A stretch of DNA of 64,000 nt from VRUE01 sp036266075 (lineage in GTDB: Bacteria; Actinomycetota; Thermoleophilia; Solirubrobacterales; 70-9): assembly GCA_036266075.1 (NCBI GenBank), contig DATANV010000006.1, forward strand, positions 124,001-188,000, written 5' to 3'. Of this stretch, positions 40,683-48,249 are shown piece by piece. A program made the translations under genes and the position numbers. Position 1 is the first letter of the stretch; every line of letters starts with the position of its first letter. Below the pieces are notes generated by a model. The model did no database searches. It was not told where the DNA came from and saw nothing but the letters and a program-made list of their open reading frames with translations.

Positions 40683-40929
40683 CGCCCGCCACAGTATCGA
40701 GCCGGGCCAGCAGCGCGGTGCGATCGAGGACCAGCTCGGAGACCCGCTCGCCGTCAACCTCGATCACTGGGATGCGCTCGAGCATCCCCTTCAGCAGCGC
40801 CTCGTCGCTCTCGATGTCGACCTCGCGCAGCTCGAAGCGGCGACCCTCGCCGTGCATCGCGACGATCTCCTCCAGCGCCTGCTCGCATAGATGGCAGCCG
40901 GGACGCGAGTAGACGACGACCTCCCTCAT
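40654..40929 (-). CDS. Glutaredoxin-like protein
   Basis: 91 residues: MREVVVYSRPGCHLCEQALE has the active-site CHLC, and RIPVIEVDGERVSELVLDRT holds the cis-Pro loop (IPV). This is a short thioredoxin fold of the DUF836/NrdH-like type. Its ATG overlaps the tsaD stop (ATGA), and its end overlaps rex by 29 bp, so a redox protein and a redox sensor are coupled. Confidence 0.9.
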   Translation of the reverse strand: MREVVVYSRPGCHLCEQALEEIVAMHGEGRRFELREVDIESDEALLKGMLERIPVIEVDGERVSELVLDRTALLARLDTVAGDDRAGSGGA

Positions 40930-41933
40930 GCGGCGAGCGGCGGCCGCGCCGTCGGCCGGGCGTCGTAGGCGAGATAGTCGGGAAAGGGCAGGCGCGGAGC
41001 GAAGCGCGCCGCCGAGGCGATCATCGCGGCGTTGTCCGTGCAGAGCAGGCCCGGGACCAGCTTCAGCCCCACCCCAGCCTCCTCGCAAAGCGCGGCGACC
41101 GCCTCGCGCAGGGCGCCGTTGGCGGCGACCCCGCCTCCCAATGCCACCGCTGGCCACTCGCCGCGCTTCAGCGCCCGCTTCAGTTTCGCGGTCAGCTGAC
41201 CGACCGCGGCCGCCTGGAAGCCGGCGGCGAGGTCGGCGCGACGCGCCTCGACCCCCGCGGGGCCGAGGTCGCGGCAGAGGTAGGCCAGGGCGGTCTTCAG
41301 GCCGCTGAAGCTGAAGTCGAGGCCGGGGTCGCGGGCCATCGCGACCGGCATCTCGAAGGCTTCCGGGTCGCCGTCCCTCGCCAGCCGCTCCAGCTCGGGA
41401 CCGCCCGGATAACCGAGCCCAAGCAGGCGGGCGACCTTGTCGAAGGCCTCGCCGGCTGCATCGTCGAGCGTCTGGCCGAGCACCTCGTGGCCGGCTCGAT
41501 CGCGCACGGCGGCGAGCAGCGTATGTCCGCCACTCGCCACCAGGCAGAGGAACGGCGGGTCGAGCGGCTCCGGCCCGAGGAAGTTGGCGGCGACGTGGCC
41601 CTGTAGGTGGTCGACCGGGATCAGCGGCAGCCGCCGTCCCGCAGCAAGCGCCTTGGCGGTGTTGAGACCGACCAGCAGGGCGCCGATCAGCCCCGGCTGG
41701 GCGGTGACGGCGATCGCCTCGACGTCGTCGAGCCCAACGCCGGCTTCGGCCAGAGCGGCTTCGATCACCGGCACGGTCAGCTCGAGGTGCTGGCGCGAGG
41801 CGACCTCGGGGACGATGCCGCCGAAGCCGGCGTGGGCAGCGGCCTGCGAGGAGATCACGTTGGAGAGAATCCGCGGTCCGTCGACGACGGCCGCGCAGGT
41901 GTCGTCGCAGGAGGTCTCGATCGCGAGGATCAT
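40926..41933 (-). CDS. tsaD: tRNA N6-threonylcarbamoyladenosine transferase catalytic subunit
   Basis: 335 residues of the ASKHA fold: MILAIETSCDDTCAAVVDGP, SSQAAAHAGFGGIVPEVASR, VDHLQGHVAANFL (metal-binding H..GH), LVASGGHTLLAAV and VALGGGVAANGALREAVAAL. It transfers threonylcarbamoyl to A37 of ANN-decoding tRNAs, working with TsaB and TsaE, both encoded just upstream. Overlaps the glutaredoxin gene by 4 bp. Confidence 0.97.
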   Translation of the reverse strand: MILAIETSCDDTCAAVVDGPRILSNVISSQAAAHAGFGGIVPEVASRQHLELTVPVIEAALAEAGVGLDDVEAIAVTAQPGLIGALLVGLNTAKALAAGRRLPLIPVDHLQGHVAANFLGPEPLDPPFLCLVASGGHTLLAAVRDRAGHEVLGQTLDDAAGEAFDKVARLLGLGYPGGPELERLARDGDPEAFEMPVAMARDPGLDFSFSGLKTALAYLCRDLGPAGVEARRADLAAGFQAAAVGQLTAKLKRALKRGEWPAVALGGGVAANGALREAVAALCEEAGVGLKLVPGLLCTDNAAMIASAARFAPRLPFPDYLAYDARPTARPPLAA

Positions 41934-41940
41934 CGAGACC

Positions 41941-42378
41941 TCAGTCGAGCCACATGATCAGGGCGTCCTCGCCGTTGTCCTGGTAGTAGCGAGGGCGGAC
42001 GCCCGCCGAACGGAAGCCGAGCCTCTCGTACATCGCAATCGCGTCGCGGTTGGAGACCCGCACCTCGAGCGTGAAGGGCAAATCGCCGCCGCCCTCCTCG
42101 ATCAACCGCTCAATCAGACGCGAGGCGACGCCGCGACGGCGGCGCTCGGGGGCGACAGCAACGTTCATCAGGTGCCAGACGCGATCGTAGCGCGAGCAGA
42201 TCAGGTAGCCGAGCAGCTCCTCCCCCTCGCTGGCCGCCAGGCAGATGCCCGAGGGCTTCGAGAGCTCGAGCACGAACATCGCCAGCGACCAGGGCGCCGG
42301 GAAGGAGCGCCGCTCGATCGAGATCACCGCCGGCAGGTCGCTGTAGGCGAGCCGCCGCACGGCCGGCTCGCCGCTCAC
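41941..42378 (-). CDS. rimI: Ribosomal-protein-alanine N-acetyltransferase RimI
   Basis: 145 residues from GTG 42378, one base after the tsaB stop; an earlier start at 42426 would overlap tsaB by 47 bp. GNAT fold: VRRLAYSDLPAVISIERRSF, PAPWSLAMFVLEL, MNVAVAPERRRRGVASRLIE (acetyl-CoA loop R/Q-x-x-G-x-A), LEVRVSNRDAIAMYERLGF and ending RPRYYQDNGEDALIMWLD. RimI acetylates the N-terminal Ala of ribosomal protein S18. The tsaB-rimI-tsaD order is a conserved bacterial cluster. Confidence 0.94.
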   Translation of the reverse strand: MSGEPAVRRLAYSDLPAVISIERRSFPAPWSLAMFVLELSKPSGICLAASEGEELLGYLICSRYDRVWHLMNVAVAPERRRRGVASRLIERLIEEGGGDLPFTLEVRVSNRDAIAMYERLGFRSAGVRPRYYQDNGEDALIMWLD

Positions 42379-42379
42379 A

Positions 42380-43090
42380 TCACTCGGCTTTCTCGAGACT
42401 GCCTCGCTCACGCCAACGTTCCGCATCGGGGGCCCTCAGGTAGATCGGGGCGACGGCGCCGGACCCCTCCTCACCCGGGCCCGATGCCGCCAACGCGCAG
42501 ACATGCCGCGCGGCGACCCTGTGCACGGGGTCGGCGTCGTTTGGGATCTCGACGTTCCGACTCGCCAACTGCTGCCGAAATCGTACCGCGCCCGATCCGG
42601 CGCACAGCGCCGCTCGCTCGAGGCTGGCGATCCGCTCGGCGAGCTCCTCGGGCGCGCTCACCAGCGGACCCCAGAGGCACTCCCCCGCCGCCGAGTAGAG
42701 CGCCGCGAAGACCTCGCCGCGGCGCGCGTCGGTCAACGCCAGGCGGTCACGCCCGCCAGCCGCCTCGCCGATGCCGGCGGCCAAGGCGTCGAGCGTGCAG
42801 ACGCCGGAGACCGGCAGGCCGCGACTCAGGCCGAGGCCCTTGGCGCTGGCGATACCGACCCTGATACCGGTGAAGGTGCCGGGACCGACGCCAACCGCGA
42901 GCCGCCCAACCGCGCCCCAGCCACCGGCCGCGGCGACCGCGGCCTCGACCTCGCTGAGCAGCGCGCTTGCGTGCAGCGGCCCGCCCTTCTCGGCCGGCTC
43001 GAGCCGCGCCTCGTAGACGAGCTCGCCACCTCGCAATGCCGCGACGGCGGTGTCCTCGGTCGCCGTGTCGAAGCCGACTACGACGCTCAA
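42380..43090 (-). CDS. tsaB: tRNA threonylcarbamoyladenosine biosynthesis protein TsaB
   Basis: 236 residues from TTG 43090, overlapping the upstream stop (TTGA). SVVVGFDTATEDTAVAALRG, LHASALLSEVEAAVAAAGG, GVGPGTFTGIRVGIASAKGL and DARRGEVFAALY are the TsaB hallmarks; the usual catalytic His/Asp set of TsaD is missing, as expected of the scaffolding partner. It binds TsaD and TsaE. Confidence 0.95.
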   Translation of the reverse strand: MSVVVGFDTATEDTAVAALRGGELVYEARLEPAEKGGPLHASALLSEVEAAVAAAGGWGAVGRLAVGVGPGTFTGIRVGIASAKGLGLSRGLPVSGVCTLDALAAGIGEAAGGRDRLALTDARRGEVFAALYSAAGECLWGPLVSAPEELAERIASLERAALCAGSGAVRFRQQLASRNVEIPNDADPVHRVAARHVCALAASGPGEEGSGAVAPIYLRAPDAERWRERGSLEKAE

Positions 43091-43461
43091 GCGGTCACTA
43101 CGAAGCTGAACGCGCCGACACGTTTGCCTTCGACGAACCAGGTCACCCTGTGCTTGCCCGGGATGTTCGAGGTGATCTTGTTGACGTAGAGCGTGCCGCG
43201 GACCGCTTCCTGTTTCGGCGCGCAGAGGCTTTTTTTGGTCGGGAACTTGACGCAAACCGTGTAGAAGACATCGGCCCTGTTGCTCTGGAAGAAGGCACCC
43301 TTCTTGCGCTTCTTCGCGCAGCTGTGCGCCGATTTCGCGTTTTTCGACAGGCCGCAGGCGACGTAGTGCTTGAAGGCCGCGCCCTGGGCAGAGACGGGCA
43401 TCGCACCGGCAAAAAGAGCAGCCGCGAGGGCGGTAATCGCGAGCCTTCTAAGTCCCTTCAT
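43087..43461 (-). CDS. Small secreted Cys-containing protein
   Basis: 124 residues from ATG 43461, with AAGGAGGAAG upstream. Signal peptide LRRLAITALAAALFAGAMPV ending SAQGA. The mature part has four Cys (VACGLS, HSCAKK, TVCVKF, SLCAPK) and a beta-rich region KHRVTWFVEGKRVGAFSFVV. The GTLYVN...GKHRVTWFVEGK..G.F.F pattern resembles a bacterial immunoglobulin-like domain. It is inserted between tsaE and tsaB and coupled to tsaB by a TTGA overlap, which is an odd place for an exported protein. Confidence 0.8.
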   Translation of the reverse strand: MKGLRRLAITALAAALFAGAMPVSAQGAAFKHYVACGLSKNAKSAHSCAKKRKKGAFFQSNRADVFYTVCVKFPTKKSLCAPKQEAVRGTLYVNKITSNIPGKHRVTWFVEGKRVGAFSFVVTA

Positions 43462-43532
43462 CCGCCGCTTCCTCCTTCGATCACGTTGGGCCGGGGCGAT
43501 GCTACAGGGCAGCATCCTCCGTCGAAACACCT

Positions 43533-43976
43533 CTATTTGAGACCCGATGCGCCGCCCACCTCGATTCGCCGCCGCTCGCCGCCACCGTGGTCGATCACCA
43601 CCTCCAGCGCCAGGCGCTCGGCGAGCTGCGGCTCCGCCACCGCCGGCCACTCGACGAAGACCACAGATCCGGCCTCGAGGTAGTCCTCGAGCAGCGCCGG
43701 TTCCTCATCCGCGAGACCCGCCAGCCGGTAGAGATCGAGGTGGGCGACCGGGACGCGACCGGCATAGCGCTGGCCGATCATGAAGGTCGGCGAGGTGACC
43801 GGCCCCTCGACGCCAAGCGCTCGGCAGGCGCCGCGGATCAACGTCGTCTTGCCGGCACCGACGTCGCCGCGGACGACGACGACGTCACCGGGGCGCAGAG
43901 CCGCCGCGAGCCTCGCGCCCAATGCTTCGGTCTCGGCTGCAGAATCCGTTTCGACGACCTCGGTCGGGGAGGTCAC
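43533..43976 (-). CDS. tsaE: tRNA threonylcarbamoyladenosine biosynthesis ATPase TsaE
   Basis: 147 residues from GTG 43976, overlapping the UDG stop (GTGA). Walker A RGDVGAGKTTLIRGACRALG, then GPVTSPTFMIGQRYAGRVPV, HLDLYRL and VVFVEWPAV (Walker B region) match TsaE/YjeE. ATP binding and hydrolysis by TsaE recycle the TsaBD complex. Confidence 0.96.
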   Translation of the reverse strand: MTSPTEVVETDSAAETEALGARLAAALRPGDVVVVRGDVGAGKTTLIRGACRALGVEGPVTSPTFMIGQRYAGRVPVAHLDLYRLAGLADEEPALLEDYLEAGSVVFVEWPAVAEPQLAERLALEVVIDHGGGERRRIEVGGASGLK

Positions 43977-44653
43977 CCGAAGAAGTCCATCTGCTCGTCG
44001 CTCGGCTGCGGCGGCCCCGGTGGCGGCGCCTCCTCGATCTCCTCCTCCTCCGGCGGCGCACCCGGTGCGGGCCCGGCCAGCAGCCGAGGCAGGAGATCGA
44101 AGTCGGCGCGCAGGGTCTCCTTGACCGCGGGCGTCCGCAGCGCTGCTGCCGGGTGGAAGAGCGGCAGCAGGAACACGGCGCGGCCACCGAGGTCGTGTAC
44201 CTGCGGCGTGCCGCGCACGCGGGTGATGCCAGCCGGGTTGCCGCTCAGCAGCTTGGTCGCGAAGTTGCCCAGCGTGCAGACGACCTTCGGCTCGATCAGC
44301 CCCACCTGCTCGAAGAGGTAGGGACGGCAGGCTTCGATCTCGAGCGGCTGCGGATCGCGGTTGCCCGGCGGCCTGCTCTTCAGCACGTTGGCGATGAAGA
44401 CGTCCTCGCGCGAGAGACCGATCCCTTCCAGCATCTGGTTCAGCAGCTGCCCGGCGCGGCCGACGAAGGGCAGCCCCTGGCGATCCTCTTCGGCCCCGGG
44501 GGCCTCGCCGACGAACATCAGCTCGGCGTCGGCGTTGCCCGCGCCGAAGACAGCTTTGGTGCGCGTCTCGTGCAGCGGGCACTTCGTGCAGGCCCGCACC
44601 TCCTCGTACAGCTCGACCAGCTTCTCCCGGCGTTCCTCTGCGGTGCTGCTCAT
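43973..44653 (-). CDS. Uracil-DNA glycosylase, family 4 (Fe-S)
   Basis: 226 residues. VRACTKCPLHETRTKAVFGA supplies the first Cys of the 4Fe-4S cluster; LMFVGEAPGAEEDRQGLPFV is the catalytic GEAPG..ED motif; IANVLKSRPPGNRDPQPLEI is followed by Cys residues in EACRPYL and VCTLGNFATKLL; HPAAALR holds the conserved His. It removes uracil from DNA in base-excision repair. Residues 190-226 are a Pro/Glu-rich tail. Overlaps tsaE by 4 bp. Confidence 0.94.
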   Translation of the reverse strand: MSSTAEERREKLVELYEEVRACTKCPLHETRTKAVFGAGNADAELMFVGEAPGAEEDRQGLPFVGRAGQLLNQMLEGIGLSREDVFIANVLKSRPPGNRDPQPLEIEACRPYLFEQVGLIEPKVVCTLGNFATKLLSGNPAGITRVRGTPQVHDLGGRAVFLLPLFHPAAALRTPAVKETLRADFDLLPRLLAGPAPGAPPEEEEIEEAPPPGPPQPSDEQMDFFG

Positions 44654-44676
44654 CGCCGCAGGATCGTAGCTTCCGG

Positions 44677-45612
44677 CTAGGGCAGCGGCTCCCAGTCCCA
44701 GGCCTGTTTGGAGGCGAGGCTCTCCTGCTCGAGATAGCGGCTGAACTCCGCCAGCTCGGCCGGCTCGACACCGTAGACGTGGTCGGGCTCGGGGAAGTGG
44801 CGGGCGCGCACCTCCTCGCCGTACTCGCGGACGGCCTCGACCATCGTCTCGTGGACGGCGGCGTAGCGCTTGACGAATTTCGCCATGCGCCCGGTGGTGA
44901 TGCCCAGCAGGTCGTGGAAGACGAGGACCTGGCCGGCGGTCGCCGGGCCGGCGCCGATGCCGATCGTCGGCACCTCGAGCTTCCCGACGATCGCTTCGGT
45001 TATCGCCGCCGGGACCGCCTCGAAGACGATCGCGAAGCAGCCGACCGATTGCAGCGCCAGAGCGTCCTCGAGCAGTTTGATCGCGCTCTGGGCGGTCTTG
45101 CCCTGGGCTTTGTAGCCGCCCAGCGCGGTCGCCGTCTGCGGCGTCAGGCCGACGTGGCCCATCACCGGGATGCCGGAACGGACGATCGCTCGCGCCCGCT
45201 CGACGGAGATCCCGCCCGCCTCCAGCTTGACCGTCTGGCAGCCGGTCTCCTTGACCAGCCGCTGGGCGTTCTGCACGGCGATCTCGTTGCTTGCCTCATA
45301 GCTGCCCATCGGCATGTCGCCGATCATCAGCGGCGTCTTCAGCCCGCGGCGCACGGCCTTGCCGAGGACGATCATCTCCTCCATCGAGACCGGCTCGGTT
45401 CCCGGGTAGCCGAGCACCACCATCGCCGCCGAGTCGCCGACCAGGACCAGGTCGACACCGGCCTCCTCGGCGACCGTCGCCGAGGGATAGTCGTAGGCGG
45501 TGACCATCACGATCGGCTCGCCAGTCGCCTTCATCTCGACCAGTCGCGGCAGCGTCATCGGCCGGCGGTCGGCGTCCGGCGGTGCGGTGTGCGAGCGGCC
45601 ACCGGCGCTCAC
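44677..45612 (-). CDS. panB: 3-methyl-2-oxobutanoate hydroxymethyltransferase
   Basis: 311 residues from GTG 45612 (GGGAGGTG seven bases upstream; GTG 45615 is an alternative). TIM-barrel enzyme of pantothenate synthesis: MVTAYDYPSATVAEEAGVDL, VLVGDSAAMVVLGYPGT, KTPLMIGDMPMGSYEAS (Mg ligand Asp), VKLEAGG, GIPVMGHVGLTPQ, VFEAVPAAI and TIGIGAGPATAGQVLVFHDL. It makes ketopantoate from 2-ketoisovalerate and methylene-tetrahydrofolate. In one run with panD and panC. Confidence 0.97.
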   Translation of the reverse strand: MSAGGRSHTAPPDADRRPMTLPRLVEMKATGEPIVMVTAYDYPSATVAEEAGVDLVLVGDSAAMVVLGYPGTEPVSMEEMIVLGKAVRRGLKTPLMIGDMPMGSYEASNEIAVQNAQRLVKETGCQTVKLEAGGISVERARAIVRSGIPVMGHVGLTPQTATALGGYKAQGKTAQSAIKLLEDALALQSVGCFAIVFEAVPAAITEAIVGKLEVPTIGIGAGPATAGQVLVFHDLLGITTGRMAKFVKRYAAVHETMVEAVREYGEEVRARHFPEPDHVYGVEPAELAEFSRYLEQESLASKQAWDWEPLP

Positions 45613-45676
45613 CACAACACCTCCCGCTTCGCTCCCTCTCGAAGAATCAGATATGGACGTTCGGTCGCTGCGGCGC

Positions 45677-46057
45677 TCATGAGAGCAGCACCTCCGGACG
45701 GCTGTCGACGGCGCTGATCGAGTTGTCCTCGCCGACGTGGACGACCACTGGCGAGTAGGTCTCGAGGTCGCTCTCGTCATAGGCGCCGAACGAGGCGACG
45801 ATGACCTTGTCGCCGGGGCGCGTCAGGTGGGCGGCGGCGCCGTTGACCTGGATCGTGCCGGAGCCGGGCTCGCCGTCGATCACGTAGGTGACGAAGCGAG
45901 CGCCGTTGTCGATGTCCCAGACGTGGACCTGCTCGTTGGTGATGAGGTCGGCGGCGGCCATCAGCTCGGTGTCGACCGTGATGCTGCCCACGTAATCGAC
46001 ATCGCAATCGGTCACCGTCGCCCGGTGGATCTTCGACTTCAGCATCTGCCTCTGCAT
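45677..46057 (-). CDS. panD: Aspartate 1-decarboxylase (pyruvoyl type)
   Basis: 126 residues. The proenzyme cleaves itself between Gly and Ser in DYVGSITVDTELM to create the pyruvoyl group. Other motifs: KSKIHRATVTDCDVDY, QVHVWDIDNGARFVTYVIDG, INGAA-like VNGAAAHLTRPGDKVIVASF. It makes beta-alanine for pantothenate and lies between panC and panB. Confidence 0.97.
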   Translation of the reverse strand: MQRQMLKSKIHRATVTDCDVDYVGSITVDTELMAAADLITNEQVHVWDIDNGARFVTYVIDGEPGSGTIQVNGAAAHLTRPGDKVIVASFGAYDESDLETYSPVVVHVGEDNSISAVDSRPEVLLS

Positions 46058-46079
46058 TCGCTCTCCCTCTCGCGGTGTT

Positions 46080-46988
46080 TCAAGTCTTGGGTTGGATCAG
46101 CAGGTTGTCGATCAGCCGTGCGTCGCCGACCCGGGCCGCGACCGCGACCAGGACCGGGCGCTCGCCCAGCTCGACTACAGGAAGAAGATCGTCGGGATCG
46201 CGCGCCTCGAGGTACTCGGGCTCGATCCCCGCGGCGGCCAGCTCGCGCCGGCCGGCCTCCAGCGCGTCGGCCAGCGGACCCTCGCCGGCGGCGCGCTCGA
46301 CAGCCTGCAGCGCCCGGAAGAGCGCGGTCGCCCGCTGGCGATCGGCGGCGCTCAGATAGGCATTGCGCGAGCTCATCGCCAGACCGTCGGCCTCGCGCAC
46401 CGTGGGCAGCGCCTCGATCCGCACCGCGAAGTCGAGGTCGCGGACCATGCGGCGGATCGCCGCCAGCTGCTGGGCATCCTTCTGGCCGAACCAGGCGACG
46501 TCCGGCTGGACCGTGTTGAAGAGCCTGGCGACGACGGTGGTAACGCCGCGGAAGTGCTCGGGGCCGCGGCGCTCGGGGTCGCCGCAGAGGACCTCGGTCA
46601 GGCCCTCGACCGCAACGTGGGTGGCAAATCCATCGGGGTACACCTCCTCAACCGGCGGCGCGTAGATCAGATCGACGCCAGCGTCAGCGGCGAGCTCGAC
46701 GTCGCGGCGCTCGTCGCGCGGGTAGCACTCGAGGTCCTCGCCGGGCCCGAACTGAGTCGGGTTGACGAAGAGGCTCATCACGACCACGTCGCTTCCCGCG
46801 CGGGCGGCGCGCAGCAGCGCGAGGTGGCCCTCGTGCAGGTAGCCCATCGTCGGCACCAGGCCGATCGAGCGGCCGGCGCGGCGCGGCGCGGCCAGCGCGG
46901 CGCGCAGCTCGTCCTTCGAGCGAACAAGCTTCGCGCCCGCTATCGCATGCGAGGGATCGGTCAGTTCGAGGCTCATCTCATGGTCCAT
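46080..46988 (-). CDS. panC: Pantothenate synthetase
   Basis: 302 residues: GLVPTMGYLHEGHLALLRAA (HIGH-like nucleotide site), MSLFVNPTQFGPGEDLECYP, YPDGFATHVAVEGLTEVLCG, HFRGVTTVVARLFNTVQPDV, FGQKDAQQLAAIRRMVRDL and MSSRNAYLSAADRQ (KMSKS-like). It joins pantoate and beta-alanine with ATP. ATG 46988, preceded by a 30-codon frame and the palindrome at 47066-47102. Confidence 0.97.
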   Translation of the reverse strand: MDHEMSLELTDPSHAIAGAKLVRSKDELRAALAAPRRAGRSIGLVPTMGYLHEGHLALLRAARAGSDVVVMSLFVNPTQFGPGEDLECYPRDERRDVELAADAGVDLIYAPPVEEVYPDGFATHVAVEGLTEVLCGDPERRGPEHFRGVTTVVARLFNTVQPDVAWFGQKDAQQLAAIRRMVRDLDFAVRIEALPTVREADGLAMSSRNAYLSAADRQRATALFRALQAVERAAGEGPLADALEAGRRELAAAGIEPEYLEARDPDDLLPVVELGERPVLVAVAARVGDARLIDNLLIQPKT

Positions 46989-47065
46989 GCCCTAGGGGGT
47001 CACGGCCGAAAGCGAATTATAGAGCCTTCCGCAACCGCAACCAGAACCGCGACCCCTGGGACGCG

Positions 47066-47102
47066 TGCTCCGTTGAGGGTGCATAGGCCCCTTAAAGGAG
47101 CA
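47066..47102 (-). repeat. Orphan start-type hairpin upstream of panC
   Basis: Arms 47089-47102 and 47066-47079 pair at 12 of 14 positions around the 9-nt loop GCCTATGCA with ATG at 47084-47082, the same design as the DUF559 gene starts. The frame from this ATG (MHPQRSTRPRGRGSGCGCGR..., 30 codons) ends at 46992, three bases before the panC ATG. Seventeen bases are shared with the hairpin at 138-154. No DUF559 gene follows, so it is either a relic or a leader peptide. Confidence 0.65.
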
Positions 47103-47110
47103 TCGGGGCT

Positions 47111-47698
47111 CTAGCGTCGGAACTCGATGTCCTTGATCACACGTGCGGGGGCGCCCGCCGCGATCGTGCCCGGCGGCAGATCGGTGGTGACGACCGAGTT
47201 GGCGCCGATCACGCAGCGCTCGCCGATCGTGACCCCGCTGGTGACGACGCAGTTGACACCGAACCAGCAGTTGGCTCCAATCCGCACCGGGCCCTTGCCG
47301 GTGAAGCCCTGCCAGGTGACCGGCGTGTCGGGATCGTCGAAGCGGTGCTCGGCATCGCCGACGAAGCAGCCGTTGGCGAACATCGTGTGATCGCCGATGA
47401 CTATCTCCTCGCGGGCGGCGAGCATCGTGTTGCGGTTGAAGAAGCAACCGGCGCCGATCTCGATCCGCGCCTCCGGCGCCAGCGTCAGCCAGCAGCCTGG
47501 CTCCAGCAGCGTCCCCTCGCCGATCGTCAACCGGCCCTCGTCGAGCGCCTCGAGCAGCTCGCCCTCGAACGGGGGGCGAACGAAGAAGCCGCCGCGGGCC
47601 GCGTGGCGAGCCAGGCGCAGGCGGCGCAACGGGCGCCGGTTGCGCTCATACCAGCGCCGCTTCGCCCACCAAAGCCGCCAACCGCGATGCTCGGCCAC
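47111..47698 (-). CDS. Hexapeptide-repeat acyltransferase
   Basis: 195 residues, GTG start. After a basic N-terminus (WWAKRRWYERNRRPLRRLRL) a left-handed beta-helix begins near residue 57: IGEGTLLEPGCWLTLAPEAR, IEIGAGCFFNRNTMLAAREE and VTSGVTIGERCVIGANSVVT. FVGDAEHRFDDP carries the probable catalytic His and GAPARVIKDI is the usual family ending. It likely acetylates a sugar or another small acceptor (WbbJ/maa-like group). Stands apart from the pan genes. Confidence 0.9.
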   Translation of the reverse strand: MAEHRGWRLWWAKRRWYERNRRPLRRLRLARHAARGGFFVRPPFEGELLEALDEGRLTIGEGTLLEPGCWLTLAPEARIEIGAGCFFNRNTMLAAREEIVIGDHTMFANGCFVGDAEHRFDDPDTPVTWQGFTGKGPVRIGANCWFGVNCVVTSGVTIGERCVIGANSVVTTDLPPGTIAAGAPARVIKDIEFRR

Positions 47699-47765
47699 GC
47701 GCCTAGCTTTCCAGAGCGACCGGGAGTAGGGTCGCCCCGCAAGCGCCGACCCGAAGGAGCACGGA

Positions 47766-48245
47766 GTGTCGATGTTCGAGATGAGCGAGGACTACGTTCC
47801 GGTGTGGCGGCAGAAATGCCGGGAGCTCGCCGAGTCGAAGATCGACGGCGAAGAGGTCCTCGCGGCGGCCGGCTTCCGCCAGGGCGGCGCCTCGGCGAAC
47901 TACGCCGCCTCCAAGGCACAGCTCGGCGGCCTCGTCTACGCCGGCATCAAGCTGCTGCGCAAGAAGCAGGCGGGGGGACTGCCCGACAAGGTGCTCCTGG
48001 CGGTCACTCCGAACCGGATACACGCCTACAAGCTGAGCGTCAGGGGCCGCGACTACAAGGCCGGCGAGGAGGTCGCGGCTTGGGAGCGGCCGGCCGTGAA
48101 GGTCTCCACCGGCAGCGGCGGGGGGATGACGACGCTGACGATCGATTCGCCCGCCGAGGGCCAGAGCGCGACCCTCGTCGCGATCGGCGTAAGGGACGAC
48201 CCGGTGAGCCAGGAGCTGGTCGGCGTGCTCGAGGGCACGGGCTGA
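47766..48245 (+). CDS. Hypothetical soluble protein (PH-like?)
   Basis: 159 residues, GTG 47766 with AAGGAG six bases upstream (ATG 47772 is an alternative). KVLLAVTPNRIHAYKLSVRG, YKAGEEVAAWERPAVKVSTG and MTTLTIDSPAEGQSATLVAI form repeating beta strands like a bacterial PH domain after a helical N-terminus (QKCRELAESKIDGEEVLAAA). No membrane segment. Four bases before the ROK kinase gene, so likely co-transcribed. Confidence 0.8.
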   Translation: MSMFEMSEDYVPVWRQKCRELAESKIDGEEVLAAAGFRQGGASANYAASKAQLGGLVYAGIKLLRKKQAGGLPDKVLLAVTPNRIHAYKLSVRGRDYKAGEEVAAWERPAVKVSTGSGGGMTTLTIDSPAEGQSATLVAIGVRDDPVSQELVGVLEGTG

Positions 48246-48249
48246 GGCG

